A stretch of DNA of 64,000 nucleotides from Pholis gunnellus (GCA_910591455.2 OU342814.1:20373268-20437267), one strand, 5' to 3'; numbered from the stretch's first letter, positions 50,267-60,003 are shown. Notes: generated from the letters alone by a model not told the origin. Made by a program: numbers and translations.

Positions 50267-50354
50267 TCTGGAAAGGTCTATTTCACCAATGTTAAACAGT
50301 CGTTAATTTTCTCAAATATGAGAGCAAAAAGTTCAATTCAACACTACCCGTGAG

Positions 50355-50428
50355 AGGCACTGCTGGGATTTGAACCCAGGATCTCCTGTTTACAAGACAG
50401 GCACTTTGACCAACTAAGCCACAGCGCC
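50355..50428 (-). tRNA. tRNA-Thr(TGT)
   Basis: Anticodon TGT; 4-69 G-U. Confidence 0.92.
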
Positions 50429-50516
50429 TCTATGAAGGACTTTTTCACAAAATGTAAACGGTCAATCATATTCTCAAATATGAGAGCAAAAAGTTGAAGT
50501 CAACGCTACCCGTGAG

Positions 50517-50590
50517 AGGCTCCGCTGACATTTGAACCCAGGATCTTCTGTTTACTAGACAGGCACTTTGACCAACTAAGCCACAGCGGC
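50517..50590 (-). pseudogene. tRNA-Thr(AGT)-like damaged copy
   Basis: Same 43, 61 and 62 changes as the copy at 43515. Confidence 0.85.
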
Positions 50591-50748
50591 TGACTTTTCC
50601 ACAGATTTTGAACCTTCGTTCATATCCACAAATATGAAACTATAAGGTTGGAACCTACGCCACTTTATAAATGGCATTCCTGGAAATATTTCACACAAAG
50701 GATTCATTATGACCTTTTTTTTCAGAGCTCAGACTACACTCCTCTTTG

Positions 50749-50822
50749 AGGCCCTGCTGGGATTTGAACCCAGGATCTCCTGTTTACGAGACAGGCACTT
50801 TGACCAACTAAGCCACAGCGCC
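50749..50822 (-). tRNA. tRNA-Thr(CGT)
   Basis: Anticodon CGT; 4-69 G-G mismatch; spacer lies 3'. Confidence 0.87.
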
Positions 50823-50909
50823 ACTACGAAGGACTTTTTCACAAAATGTAAATGTCGTTCATTTTCTCAAATATGACAGCAAAAAGTTGAAGTTGAAACG
50901 ATCCGTGAG

Positions 50910-50983
50910 AGGCACTGCTGGGATTTGAACACAGGATCTCCTGTTTACTAGACAGGCACTTTGACCAACTAAGCCACAGCACC
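50910..50983 (-). tRNA. tRNA-Thr(AGT), B-box variant
   Basis: Anticodon AGT; G52U (52-62 mismatch); 3-70 U-G, 4-69 G-U. Confidence 0.78.
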
Positions 50984-51071
50984 TCCGGAAAGATGTTTTT
51001 CACCAATTTTAAATAATCTTTAATTTTCTCAAATGTGAGAGCAAAAAGTTCAATTCAACACTACCCGTGAG

Positions 51072-51145
51072 AGGCCCTGCTGGGATTTGAACCCAGGATC
51101 TCCTGTTTACGAGACAGGCACTTTGACCATCTAAGCCACAGCACC
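51072..51145 (-). tRNA. tRNA-Thr(CGT)
   Basis: Anticodon CGT; 3-70 U-G, 4-69 G-G mismatch; U16A. Confidence 0.84.
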
Positions 51146-51236
51146 TCTGGGAAGATGTTTTTCACCAATTTTAAACAGTCGTTATTTTTCTCAAATATGA
51201 GAGCAAAAAGTTGAAGTCGAAAAGACCAGGGAGGGG

Positions 51237-51310
51237 AGGCGCTGCTGGGATTTGAACCCAGGATCTCCTGTTTACTAGACAGGCACTTTGACCAAATAAG
51301 CCACAGCACC
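51237..51310 (-). tRNA. tRNA-Thr(AGT), A-box variant
   Basis: Anticodon AGT; 3-70 U-G; G15U. Confidence 0.78.
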
Positions 51311-51398
51311 TCTGGAAAGGTCTATTTCACCAATGTTAAACAGTCGTTAATTTTCTCAAATATGAGAGCAAAAAGTTCAATTCAACACTACCCGTGAG

Positions 51399-51472
51399 AG
51401 GCACTGCTGGGATTTGAACCCAGGATCTCCTGTTTACTAGACAGGCACTTTGACCAACTAAGCCACAGCGCC
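51399..51472 (-). tRNA. tRNA-Thr(AGT)
   Basis: Anticodon AGT; 4-69 G-U. This is the extra copy that makes the unit 1206 instead of 1044 bp. Confidence 0.93.
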
Positions 51473-51560
51473 TCTGGCAAGGTCTTTTTCACCAATTTTA
51501 AATAATCTTTAATTTTCTCAAATATGAGAGCAAAAAGTTCAATTCAACACTACCCGTGAG

Positions 51561-51634
51561 AGGCACTGCTGGGATTTGAACCCAGGATCTCCTGTTTACA
51601 AGACAGGCACTTTGACCAACTAAGCCACAGCGCC
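51561..51634 (-). tRNA. tRNA-Thr(TGT)
   Basis: Anticodon TGT; 4-69 G-U. Confidence 0.92.
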
Positions 51635-51722
51635 TCTATGAAGGACTTTTTCACAAAATGTAAACGGTCAATCATATTCTCAAATATGAGAGCAAAAAGT
51701 TGAAGTCAACGCTACCCGTGAG

Positions 51723-51796
51723 AGGCTCCGCTGACATTTGAACCCAGGATCTTCTGTTTACTAGACAGGCACTTTGACCAACTAAGCCACAGCGGC
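51723..51796 (-). pseudogene. tRNA-Thr(AGT)-like damaged copy
   Basis: Same 43, 61 and 62 changes as the copy at 43515. Confidence 0.85.
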
Positions 51797-51954
51797 TGAC
51801 TTTTCCACAGATTTTGAACCTTCGTTCATATCCACAAATATGAAACTATAAGGTTGGAACCTACGCCACTTTATAAATGGCATTCCTGGAAATATTTCAC
51901 ACAAAGGATTCATTATGACCTTTTTTTTCAGAGCTCAGACTACACTCCTCTTTG

Positions 51955-52028
51955 AGGCACTGCTGGGATTTGAACCCAGGATCTCCTGTTTACGAGACAG
52001 GCACTTTGACCAACTAAGCCACAGCGCC
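51955..52028 (-). tRNA. tRNA-Thr(CGT)
   Basis: Anticodon CGT; 4-69 G-U; spacer lies 3'. Confidence 0.92.
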
Positions 52029-52116
52029 TCTGGCAAGGTCTTTTTCACCAATTTTAAATAATCTTTAATTTTCTCAAATATGAGAGCAAAAAGTTCAATT
52101 AAACACTACCCGTGAG

Positions 52117-52190
52117 AGGCCCTGCTGGGATTTGAACCCAGGATCTCCTGTTTACGAGACAGGCACTTTGACCAACTAAGCCACAGCGCC
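52117..52190 (-). tRNA. tRNA-Thr(CGT)
   Basis: Anticodon CGT; 4-69 G-G mismatch. Confidence 0.87.
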
Positions 52191-52277
52191 ACTACGAAGG
52201 ACTTTTTCACAAAATGTAAATGTCGTTCATTTTCTCAAATATGACAGCAAAAAGTTGAAGTTGAAACAATCCATGAG

Positions 52278-52351
52278 AGGCACTGCTGGGATTTGAACCC
52301 AGGATCTCCTGTTTACTAGACAGACACTTTGACCAACTAAGCCACAGCACC
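52278..52351 (-). tRNA. tRNA-Thr(AGT)
   Basis: Anticodon AGT; 3-70 U-G, 4-69 G-U, 27-43 U-G. Confidence 0.87.
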
Positions 52352-52442
52352 TCTTGGAAGATGTTTTTCACCAATTTTAAACAGTCGTTATTTTTCTCAA
52401 ATATGAGAGCAAAAAGTTGAAGTCGAAAAGACCAGGGAGGGG

Positions 52443-52516
52443 AGGCGCTGCTGGGATTTGAACCCAGGATCTCCTGTTTACTAGACAGGCACTTTGACCA
52501 ACTAAGCCACAGCGCC
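52443..52516 (-). tRNA. tRNA-Thr(AGT)
   Basis: Anticodon AGT; acceptor fully Watson-Crick. Confidence 0.95.
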
Positions 52517-52604
52517 TCTGGAAAGGTCTATTTCACCAATGTTAAACAGTCGTTAATTTTCTCAAATATGCGAGCAAAAAGTTCAATTCAACACTACCCG
52601 TGAG

Positions 52605-52678
52605 AGGCACTGCTGGGATTTGAACCCAGGATCTCCTGTTTACAAGACAGGCACTTTGACCAACTAAGCCACAGCGCC
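52605..52678 (-). tRNA. tRNA-Thr(TGT)
   Basis: Anticodon TGT; 4-69 G-U. Confidence 0.92.
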
Positions 52679-52766
52679 TCTATGAAGGACTTTTTCACAA
52701 AATGTAAACGGTCAATCATATTCTCAAATATGAGAGCAAAAAGTTGAAGTCAACGCTACCCGTGAG

Positions 52767-52840
52767 AGGCTCCGCTGACATTTGAACCCAGGATCTTCTG
52801 TTTACTAGACAGGCACTTTGACCAACTAAGCCACAGCGGC
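52767..52840 (-). pseudogene. tRNA-Thr(AGT)-like damaged copy
   Basis: Same 43, 61 and 62 changes as the copy at 43515. Confidence 0.85.
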
Positions 52841-52998
52841 TGACTTTTCCACAGATTTTGAACCTTCGTTCATATCCACAAATATGAAACTATAAGGTTG
52901 GAACCTACGCCACTTTATAAATGGCATTCCTGGAAATATTTCACACAAAGGATTCATTATGACCTTTTTTTTCAGAGCTCAGACTACACTCCTCTTTG

Positions 52999-53072
52999 AG
53001 GCCCTGCTGGGATTTGAACCCAGGATCTCCTGTTTACGAGACAGGCACTTTGACCAACTAAGCCACAGCGCC
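52999..53072 (-). tRNA. tRNA-Thr(CGT)
   Basis: Anticodon CGT; 4-69 G-G mismatch; spacer lies 3'. First copy of the 5.3-kb duplicated block. Confidence 0.87.
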
Positions 53073-53159
53073 ACTACGAAGGACTTTTTCACAAAATGTA
53101 AATGTCGTTCATTTTCTCAAATATGACAGCAAAAAGTTGAAGTTGAAACGATCCGTGAG

Positions 53160-53233
53160 AGGCACTGCTGGGATTTGAACACAGGATCTCCTGTTTACTA
53201 GACAGGCACTTTGACCAACTAAGCCACAGCACC
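53160..53233 (-). tRNA. tRNA-Thr(AGT), B-box variant
   Basis: Anticodon AGT; G52U (52-62 mismatch); 3-70 U-G, 4-69 G-U. Confidence 0.78.
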
Positions 53234-53321
53234 TCTGGAAAGATGTTTTTCACCAATTTTAAACAGTCGTTAATTATCTCAAATATGAGAGCAAAAAATT
53301 GAAGTCAACACTACCCAGGAG

Positions 53322-53395
53322 AGGCACTGCTGGGATTTGAACCCAGGATCTCCTGTTTACTAGACAGGCACTTTGACCAACTAAGCCACAGCGCC
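53322..53395 (-). tRNA. tRNA-Thr(AGT)
   Basis: Anticodon AGT; 4-69 G-U. Confidence 0.93.
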
Positions 53396-53483
53396 TCTGG
53401 CAAGGTCTTTTTCACCAATTTTAAATAATCTTTAATTTTCTCAAATATGAGAGCAAAAAGTTCAATTCAACACTACCCGTGAG

Positions 53484-53557
53484 AGGCCCTGCTGGGATTT
53501 GAACCCAGGATCTCCTGTTTACGAGACAGGCACTTTGACCATCTAAGCCACAGCACC
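53484..53557 (-). tRNA. tRNA-Thr(CGT)
   Basis: Anticodon CGT; 3-70 U-G, 4-69 G-G mismatch; U16A. Confidence 0.84.
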
Positions 53558-53648
53558 TCTGGGAAGATGTTTTTCACCAATTTTAAACAGTCGTTATTTT
53601 TCTCAAATATGAGAGCAAAAAGTTGAAGTCGAAAAGACCAGGGAGGGG

Positions 53649-53722
53649 AGGCGCTGCTGGGATTTGAACCCAGGATCTCCTGTTTACTAGACAGGCACTT
53701 TGACCAAATAAGCCACAGCACC
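53649..53722 (-). tRNA. tRNA-Thr(AGT), A-box variant
   Basis: Anticodon AGT; 3-70 U-G; G15U. Confidence 0.78.
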
Positions 53723-53810
53723 TCTGGAAAGGTCTATTTCACCAATGTTAAACAGTCGTTAATTTTCTCAAATATGAGAGCAAAAAGTTCAATTCAACAC
53801 TACCCGTGAG

Positions 53811-53884
53811 AGGCACTGCTGGGATTTGAACCCAGGATCTCCTGTTTACTAGACAGGCACTTTGACCAACTAAGCCACAGCGCC
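53811..53884 (-). tRNA. tRNA-Thr(AGT)
   Basis: Anticodon AGT; 4-69 G-U. Confidence 0.93.
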
Positions 53885-53972
53885 TCTGGCAAGGTCTTTT
53901 TCACCAATTTTAAATAATCTTTAATTTTCTCAAATATGAGAGCAAAAAGTTCAATTCAACACTACCCGTGAG

Positions 53973-54046
53973 AGGCACTGCTGGGATTTGAACCCAGGAT
54001 CTCCTGTTTACAAGACAGGCACTTTGACCAACTAAGCCACAGCGCC
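53973..54046 (-). tRNA. tRNA-Thr(TGT)
   Basis: Anticodon TGT; 4-69 G-U. Confidence 0.92.
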
Positions 54047-54134
54047 TCTATGAAGGACTTTTTCACAAAATGTAAACGGTCAATCATATTCTCAAATATG
54101 AGAGCAAAAAGTTGAAGTCAACGCTACCCGTGAG

Positions 54135-54208
54135 AGGCTCCGCTGACATTTGAACCCAGGATCTTCTGTTTACTAGACAGGCACTTTGACCAACTAAGCC
54201 ACAGCGGC
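54135..54208 (-). pseudogene. tRNA-Thr(AGT)-like damaged copy
   Basis: Same 43, 61 and 62 changes as the copy at 43515. Confidence 0.85.
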
Positions 54209-54366
54209 TGACTTTTCCACAGATTTTGAACCTTCGTTCATATCCACAAATATGAAACTATAAGGTTGGAACCTACGCCACTTTATAAATGGCATTCCTG
54301 GAAATATTTCACACAAAGGATTCATTATGACCTTTTTTTTCAGAGCTCAGACTACACTCCTCTTTG

Positions 54367-54440
54367 AGGCACTGCTGGGATTTGAACCCAGGATCTCCTG
54401 TTTACGAGACAGGCACTTTGACCAACTAAGCCACAGCGCC
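54367..54440 (-). tRNA. tRNA-Thr(CGT)
   Basis: Anticodon CGT; 4-69 G-U; spacer lies 3'. Confidence 0.92.
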
Positions 54441-54528
54441 TCTGGCAAGGTCTTTTTCACCAATTTTAAATAATCTTTAATTTTCTCAAATATGAGAGCA
54501 AAAAGTTCAATTCAACACTACCCGTGAG

Positions 54529-54602
54529 AGGCCCTGCTGGGATTTGAACCCAGGATCTCCTGTTTACGAGACAGGCACTTTGACCAACTAAGCCACAGCG
54601 CC
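54529..54602 (-). tRNA. tRNA-Thr(CGT)
   Basis: Anticodon CGT; 4-69 G-G mismatch. Confidence 0.87.
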
Positions 54603-54689
54603 ACTACGAAGGACTTTTTCACAAAATGTAAATGTCGTTCATTTTCTCAAATATGACAGCAAAAAGTTGAAGTTGAAACAATCCATGAG

Positions 54690-54763
54690 AGGCACTGCTG
54701 GGATTTGAACCCAGGATCTCCTGTTTACTAGACAGACACTTTGACCAACTAAGCCACAGCACC
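54690..54763 (-). tRNA. tRNA-Thr(AGT)
   Basis: Anticodon AGT; 3-70 U-G, 4-69 G-U, 27-43 U-G. Confidence 0.87.
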
Positions 54764-54854
54764 TCTGGGAAGATGTTTTTCACCAATTTTAAACAGTCGT
54801 TATTTTTCTCAAATATGAGAGCAAAAAGTTGAAGTCGAAAAGACCAGGGAGGGG

Positions 54855-54928
54855 AGGCGCTGCTGGGATTTGAACCCAGGATCTCCTGTTTACTAGACAG
54901 GCACTTTGACCAACTAAGCCACAGCGCC
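54855..54928 (-). tRNA. tRNA-Thr(AGT)
   Basis: Anticodon AGT; acceptor fully Watson-Crick. Confidence 0.95.
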
Positions 54929-55016
54929 TCTGGAAAGGTCTATTTCACCAATGTTAAACAGTCGTTAATTTTCTCAAATATGCGAGCAAAAAGTTCAATT
55001 CAACACTACCCGTGAG

Positions 55017-55090
55017 AGGCACTGCTGGGATTTGAACCCAGGATCTCCTGTTTACAAGACAGGCACTTTGACCAACTAAGCCACAGCGCC
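55017..55090 (-). tRNA. tRNA-Thr(TGT)
   Basis: Anticodon TGT; 4-69 G-U. Confidence 0.92.
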
Positions 55091-55178
55091 TCTATGAAGG
55101 ACTTTTTCACAAAATGTAAACGGTCAATCATATTCTCAAATATGAGAGCAAAAAGTTGAAGTCAACGCTACCCGTGAG

Positions 55179-55252
55179 AGGCTCCGCTGACATTTGAACC
55201 CAGGATCTTCTGTTTACTAGACAGGCACTTTGACCAACTAAGCCACAGCGGC
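55179..55252 (-). pseudogene. tRNA-Thr(AGT)-like damaged copy
   Basis: Same 43, 61 and 62 changes as the copy at 43515. Confidence 0.85.
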
Positions 55253-55410
55253 TGACTTTTCCACAGATTTTGAACCTTCGTTCATATCCACAAATATGAA
55301 ACTATAAGGTTGGAACCTACGCCACTTTATAAATGGCATTCCTGGAAATATTTCACACAAAGGATTCATTATGACCTTTTTTTTCAGAGCTCAGACTACA
55401 CTCCTCTTTG

Positions 55411-55484
55411 AGGCCCTGCTGGGATTTGAACCCAGGATCTCCTGTTTACGAGACAGGCACTTTGACCAACTAAGCCACAGCGCC
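55411..55484 (-). tRNA. tRNA-Thr(CGT)
   Basis: Anticodon CGT; 4-69 G-G mismatch; spacer lies 3'. Its 5' flank has a CTACAAAGG change shared only with 60725. Confidence 0.87.
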
Positions 55485-55572
55485 ACTACAAAGGACTTTT
55501 TCACCAATTTTAAACAGTCGTTAATTATCTCAAATATGCGAGCAAAAAATTGAACTCACCACTACCCGGGAG

Positions 55573-55646
55573 AGGCACTGCTGGGATTTGAACCCAGGAT
55601 CTCCTGTTTACGAGACAGGCACTTTGACCAACTAAGCCACAGCGCC
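55573..55646 (-). tRNA. tRNA-Thr(CGT)
   Basis: Anticodon CGT; 4-69 G-U. Confidence 0.92.
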
Positions 55647-55734
55647 TCTGGCAAGGTCTTTTTCACCAATTTTAAATAATCTTTAATTTTCCCAAATATG
55701 AGAGCAAAAAGTTCAATTCAACACTACCCGTGAG

Positions 55735-55808
55735 AGGCCCTGCTGGGATTTGAACCCAGGATCTCCTGTTTACTAGACAGGCACTTTGACCAACTAAGCC
55801 ACAGCGCC
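55735..55808 (-). tRNA. tRNA-Thr(AGT)
   Basis: Anticodon AGT; 4-69 G-G mismatch. Confidence 0.87.
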
Positions 55809-55896
55809 TCTGGCAAGGTCTTTTTCACCAATTTGAAATAATCTTTAATTTTCTCAAATATGAGAGCAAAAAGTTCAATTCAACACTACCCGTGAG

Positions 55897-55970
55897 AGGC
55901 CCTGCTGGGATTTGAACCCAGGATCTCCTGTTTACGAGACAGGCACTTTGACCAACTAAGCCACAGCACC
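55897..55970 (-). tRNA. tRNA-Thr(CGT)
   Basis: Anticodon CGT; 3-70 U-G, 4-69 G-G mismatch. Confidence 0.85.
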
Positions 55971-56061
55971 TCTGGGAAGATGTTTTTCACCAATTTTAAA
56001 CAGTCGTTATTTTTCTCAAATATGACAGCAAAAAGTTGAAGTCGAAAAGACCAGGGAGGGG

Positions 56062-56135
56062 AGGCGCTGCTGGGATTTGAACCCAGGATCTCCTGTTTAC
56101 TAGACAGGCACTTTGACCAACTAAGCCACAGAGCC
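56062..56135 (-). tRNA. tRNA-Thr(AGT)
   Basis: Anticodon AGT; G4U gives a 4-69 U-C mismatch. The duplicate at 61376 has normal G4, so the change postdates the duplication or was corrected. Confidence 0.85.
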
Positions 56136-56223
56136 TCTATGAAGGACTTTTTCACAAAATGTAAACGGTCAATCATATTCTCAAATATGAGAGCAAAAAA
56201 TTGAAGTCAGGACTAACTGGGAG

Positions 56224-56297
56224 AGGCACTGCTGGGATTTGAACCCAGGATCTCCTGTTTACTAGACAGGCACTTTGACCAACTAAGCCACAGCGCC
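56224..56297 (-). tRNA. tRNA-Thr(AGT)
   Basis: Anticodon AGT; 4-69 G-U; unusual 3' linker (CAGGACTAACTGG) shared with 61538. Confidence 0.93.
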
Positions 56298-56385
56298 TCT
56301 GGCAAGGTCTTTTTCACCAATTTTAAATAATCTTTAATTTTCTCAAATATGAGAGCAAAAAGTTCAATTCAACACTACCCGTGAG

Positions 56386-56459
56386 AGGCACTGCTGGGAT
56401 TTGAACCCAGGATCTCCTGTTTACAAGACAGGCACTTTGACCAACTAAGCCACAGCGCC
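56386..56459 (-). tRNA. tRNA-Thr(TGT)
   Basis: Anticodon TGT; 4-69 G-U. Confidence 0.92.
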
Positions 56460-56547
56460 TCTATGAAGGACTTTTTCACAAAATGTAAACGGTCAATCAT
56501 ATTCTCAAATATGAGAGCAAAAAGTTGAAGTCAACGCTACCCGTGAG

Positions 56548-56621
56548 AGGCTCCGCTGACATTTGAACCCAGGATCTTCTGTTTACTAGACAGGCACTTT
56601 GACCAATTAAGCCACAGCGGC
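56548..56621 (-). pseudogene. tRNA-Thr(AGT)-like damaged copy
   Basis: Same 43, 61 and 62 changes as the copy at 43515, plus a D-loop change (AATTAAG on +) shared only with 61862. Confidence 0.85.
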
Positions 56622-56779
56622 TGACTTTTCCACAGATTTTGAACCTTCGTTCATATCCATAAATATGAAACTATAAGGTTGGAACCTACGCCACTTTATA
56701 AATGGCATTCCTGGAAATATTTCACACTAACGATTCATTATGACCTTTTTTTTCAGAGCTCAGACTACACTCCTCTTTG

Positions 56780-56853
56780 AGGCCCTGCTGGGATTTGAAC
56801 CCAGGATCTCCTGTTTACTAGACAGGCACTTTGACCAACTAAGCCACAGCACC
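56780..56853 (-). tRNA. tRNA-Thr(AGT)
   Basis: Anticodon AGT, the only spacer-adjacent copy that is not CGT; 3-70 U-G, 4-69 G-G mismatch. Confidence 0.85.
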
Positions 56854-56941
56854 TCTGGAAAGATGTTTTTCACCAATTTTAAACAGTCGTTAATTATCTC
56901 AAATATGAGAGCAAAAAATTGAAGTCAACACTACCCGGGAG

Positions 56942-57015
56942 AGGCACTGCTGGGATTTGAACCCAGGATCTCCTGTTTACTAGACAGGCACTTTGACCAA
57001 CTAAGCCACAGCACC
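56942..57015 (-). tRNA. tRNA-Thr(AGT)
   Basis: Anticodon AGT; 3-70 U-G, 4-69 G-U. Confidence 0.9.
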
Positions 57016-57106
57016 TCTGGGAAGATGTTTTTCACCAATTTTAAACAGTCGTTTTTTTTCCCAAATATGACAGCAAAAAGTTGAAGTCGAAAAGACCAGG
57101 GAGGGG

Positions 57107-57180
57107 AGGCGCTGCTGGGATTTGAACCCAGGATCTCCTGTTTACTAGACAGGCACTTTGACCAACTAAGCCACAGCGCC
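57107..57180 (-). tRNA. tRNA-Thr(AGT)
   Basis: Anticodon AGT; acceptor fully Watson-Crick. Confidence 0.95.
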
Positions 57181-57268
57181 TCTGGAAAGGTCTATTTCAC
57201 CAATGTTAAACAGTCGTTAATTTTCTCAAATATGAGAGCAAAAAGTTCAATTCAACACTACCCATGAG

Positions 57269-57342
57269 AGGCCCTGCTGGGATTTGAACCCAGGATCTCC
57301 TGTTTACTAGACAGGCACTTTGACCAACTAAGCCACAGCGCC
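57269..57342 (-). tRNA. tRNA-Thr(AGT)
   Basis: Anticodon AGT; 4-69 G-G mismatch. Confidence 0.87.
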
Positions 57343-57430
57343 TCTGGCAAGGTCTTTTTCACCAATTTTAAATAATCTTTAATTTTCTCAAATATGAGAG
57401 CAAAAAGTTCAATTCAACACTACCCGTGAG

Positions 57431-57504
57431 AGGCCCTGCTGGGATTTGAACCCAGGATCTCCTGTTTACGAGACAGGCACTTTGACCAACTAAGCCACAG
57501 CGCC
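57431..57504 (-). tRNA. tRNA-Thr(CGT)
   Basis: Anticodon CGT; 4-69 G-G mismatch. Confidence 0.87.
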
Positions 57505-57591
57505 ACTACGAAGGACTTTTTCACAAAATGTAAATGTCGTTCATTTTCTCAAATATGACAGCAAAAAGTTGAAGTTGAAACAATCCATGAG

Positions 57592-57665
57592 AGGCACTGC
57601 TGGGATTTGAACCCAGGATCTCCTGTTTACTAGACAGACACTTTGACCAACTAAGCCACAGCACC
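57592..57665 (-). tRNA. tRNA-Thr(AGT)
   Basis: Anticodon AGT; 3-70 U-G, 4-69 G-U, 27-43 U-G. Confidence 0.87.
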
Positions 57666-57756
57666 TCTTGGAAGATGTCTTTCACCAATTTTAAACAGTC
57701 GTTATTTTTCTCAAATATGAGAGCAAAAAGTTGAAGTCGAAAAGACCAGGGAGGGG

Positions 57757-57830
57757 AGGCGCTGCTGGGATTTGAACCCAGGATCTCCTGTTTACTAGAC
57801 AGGCACTTTGACCAACTAAGCCACAGCGCC
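57757..57830 (-). tRNA. tRNA-Thr(AGT)
   Basis: Anticodon AGT; acceptor fully Watson-Crick. Confidence 0.95.
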
Positions 57831-57918
57831 TCTGGAAAGGTCTATTTCACCAATGTTAAACAGTCGTTAATTTTCTCAAATATGCGAGCAAAAAGTTCAA
57901 TTCAACACTACCCGTGAG

Positions 57919-57992
57919 AGGCACTGCTGGGATTTGAACCCAGGATCTCCTGTTTACAAGACAGGCACTTTGACCAACTAAGCCACAGCGCC
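57919..57992 (-). tRNA. tRNA-Thr(TGT)
   Basis: Anticodon TGT; 4-69 G-U. Confidence 0.92.
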
Positions 57993-58080
57993 TCTATGAA
58001 GGACTTTTTCACAAAATGTAAACGGTCAATCATATTCTCAAATATGAGAGCAAAAAGTTGAAGTCAACGCTACCCGTGAG

Positions 58081-58154
58081 AGGCTCCGCTGACATTTGAA
58101 CCCAGGATCTTCTGTTTACTAGACAGGCACTTTGACCAACTAAGCCACAGCGGC
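58081..58154 (-). pseudogene. tRNA-Thr(AGT)-like damaged copy
   Basis: Same 43, 61 and 62 changes as the copy at 43515. Confidence 0.85.
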
Positions 58155-58312
58155 TGACTTTTCCACAGATTTTGAACCTTCGTTCATATCCACAAATATG
58201 AAACTATAAGGTTGGAACCTACGCCACTTTATAAATGGCATTCCTGGAAATATTTCACACAAAGGATTCATTATGACCTTTTTTTTCAGAGCTCAGACTA
58301 CACTCCTCTTTG

Positions 58313-58386
58313 AGGCCCTGCTGGGATTTGAACCCAGGATCTCCTGTTTACGAGACAGGCACTTTGACCAACTAAGCCACAGCGCC
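58313..58386 (-). tRNA. tRNA-Thr(CGT)
   Basis: Anticodon CGT; 4-69 G-G mismatch; spacer lies 3'. First copy of the second 5.3-kb block, matching 52999. Confidence 0.87.
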
Positions 58387-58473
58387 ACTACGAAGGACTT
58401 TTTCACAAAATGTAAATGTCGTTCATTTTCTCAAATATGACAGCAAAAAGTTGAAGTTGAAACGATCCGTGAG

Positions 58474-58547
58474 AGGCACTGCTGGGATTTGAACACAGGA
58501 TCTCCTGTTTACTAGACAGGCACTTTGACCAACTAAGCCACAGCACC
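58474..58547 (-). tRNA. tRNA-Thr(AGT), B-box variant
   Basis: Anticodon AGT; G52U (52-62 mismatch); 3-70 U-G, 4-69 G-U. Confidence 0.78.
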
Positions 58548-58635
58548 TCTGGAAAGATGTTTTTCACCAATTTTAAACAGTCGTTAATTATCTCAAATAT
58601 GAGAGCAAAAAATTGAAGTCAACACTACCCAGGAG

Positions 58636-58709
58636 AGGCACTGCTGGGATTTGAACCCAGGATCTCCTGTTTACTAGACAGGCACTTTGACCAACTAAGC
58701 CACAGCGCC
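58636..58709 (-). tRNA. tRNA-Thr(AGT)
   Basis: Anticodon AGT; 4-69 G-U. Confidence 0.93.
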
Positions 58710-58797
58710 TCTGGCAAGGTCTTTTTCACCAATTTTAAATAATCTTTAATTTTCTCAAATATGAGAGCAAAAAGTTCAATTCAACACTACCCGTGAG

Positions 58798-58871
58798 AGG
58801 CCCTGCTGGGATTTGAACCCAGGATCTCCTGTTTACGAGACAGGCACTTTGACCATCTAAGCCACAGCACC
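58798..58871 (-). tRNA. tRNA-Thr(CGT)
   Basis: Anticodon CGT; 3-70 U-G, 4-69 G-G mismatch; U16A. Confidence 0.84.
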
Positions 58872-58962
58872 TCTGGGAAGATGTTTTTCACCAATTTTAA
58901 ACAGTCGTTATTTTTCTCAAATATGAGAGCAAAAAGTTGAAGTCGAAAAGACCAGGGAGGGG

Positions 58963-59036
58963 AGGCGCTGCTGGGATTTGAACCCAGGATCTCCTGTTTA
59001 CTAGACAGGCACTTTGACCAAATAAGCCACAGCACC
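58963..59036 (-). tRNA. tRNA-Thr(AGT), A-box variant
   Basis: Anticodon AGT; 3-70 U-G; G15U. Confidence 0.78.
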
Positions 59037-59124
59037 TCTGGAAAGGTCTATTTCACCAATGTTAAACAGTCGTTAATTTTCTCAAATATGAGAGCAAAAA
59101 GTTCAATTCAACACTACCCGTGAG

Positions 59125-59198
59125 AGGCACTGCTGGGATTTGAACCCAGGATCTCCTGTTTACTAGACAGGCACTTTGACCAACTAAGCCACAGCGCC
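59125..59198 (-). tRNA. tRNA-Thr(AGT)
   Basis: Anticodon AGT; 4-69 G-U. Confidence 0.93.
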
Positions 59199-59286
59199 TC
59201 TGGCAAGGTCTTTTTCACCAATTTTAAATAATCTTTAATTTTCTCAAATATGAGAGCAAAAAGTTCAATTCAACACTACCCGTGAG

Positions 59287-59360
59287 AGGCACTGCTGGGA
59301 TTTGAACCCAGGATCTCCTGTTTACAAGACAGGCACTTTGACCAACTAAGCCACAGCGCC
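59287..59360 (-). tRNA. tRNA-Thr(TGT)
   Basis: Anticodon TGT; 4-69 G-U. Confidence 0.92.
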
Positions 59361-59448
59361 TCTATGAAGGACTTTTTCACAAAATGTAAACGGTCAATCA
59401 TATTCTCAAATATGAGAGCAAAAAGTTGAAGTCAACGCTACCCGTGAG

Positions 59449-59522
59449 AGGCTCCGCTGACATTTGAACCCAGGATCTTCTGTTTACTAGACAGGCACTT
59501 TGACCAACTAAGCCACAGCGGC
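59449..59522 (-). pseudogene. tRNA-Thr(AGT)-like damaged copy
   Basis: Same 43, 61 and 62 changes as the copy at 43515. Confidence 0.85.
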
Positions 59523-59680
59523 TGACTTTTCCACAGATTTTGAACCTTCGTTCATATCCACAAATATGAAACTATAAGGTTGGAACCTACGCCACTTTAT
59601 AAATGGCATTCCTGGAAATATTTCACACAAAGGATTCATTATGACCTTTTTTTTCAGAGCTCAGACTACACTCCTCTTTG

Positions 59681-59754
59681 AGGCACTGCTGGGATTTGAA
59701 CCCAGGATCTCCTGTTTACGAGACAGGCACTTTGACCAACTAAGCCACAGCGCC
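59681..59754 (-). tRNA. tRNA-Thr(CGT)
   Basis: Anticodon CGT; 4-69 G-U; spacer lies 3'. Confidence 0.92.
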
Positions 59755-59842
59755 TCTGGCAAGGTCTTTTTCACCAATTTTAAATAATCTTTAATTTTCT
59801 CAAATATGAGAGCAAAAAGTTCAATTCAACACTACCCGTGAG

Positions 59843-59916
59843 AGGCCCTGCTGGGATTTGAACCCAGGATCTCCTGTTTACGAGACAGGCACTTTGACCA
59901 ACTAAGCCACAGCGCC
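59843..59916 (-). tRNA. tRNA-Thr(CGT)
   Basis: Anticodon CGT; 4-69 G-G mismatch. Confidence 0.87.
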
Positions 59917-60003
59917 ACTACGAAGGACTTTTTCACAAAATGTAAATGTCGTTCATTTTCTCAAATATGACAGCAAAAAGTTGAAGTTGAAACAATCCAT
60001 GAG

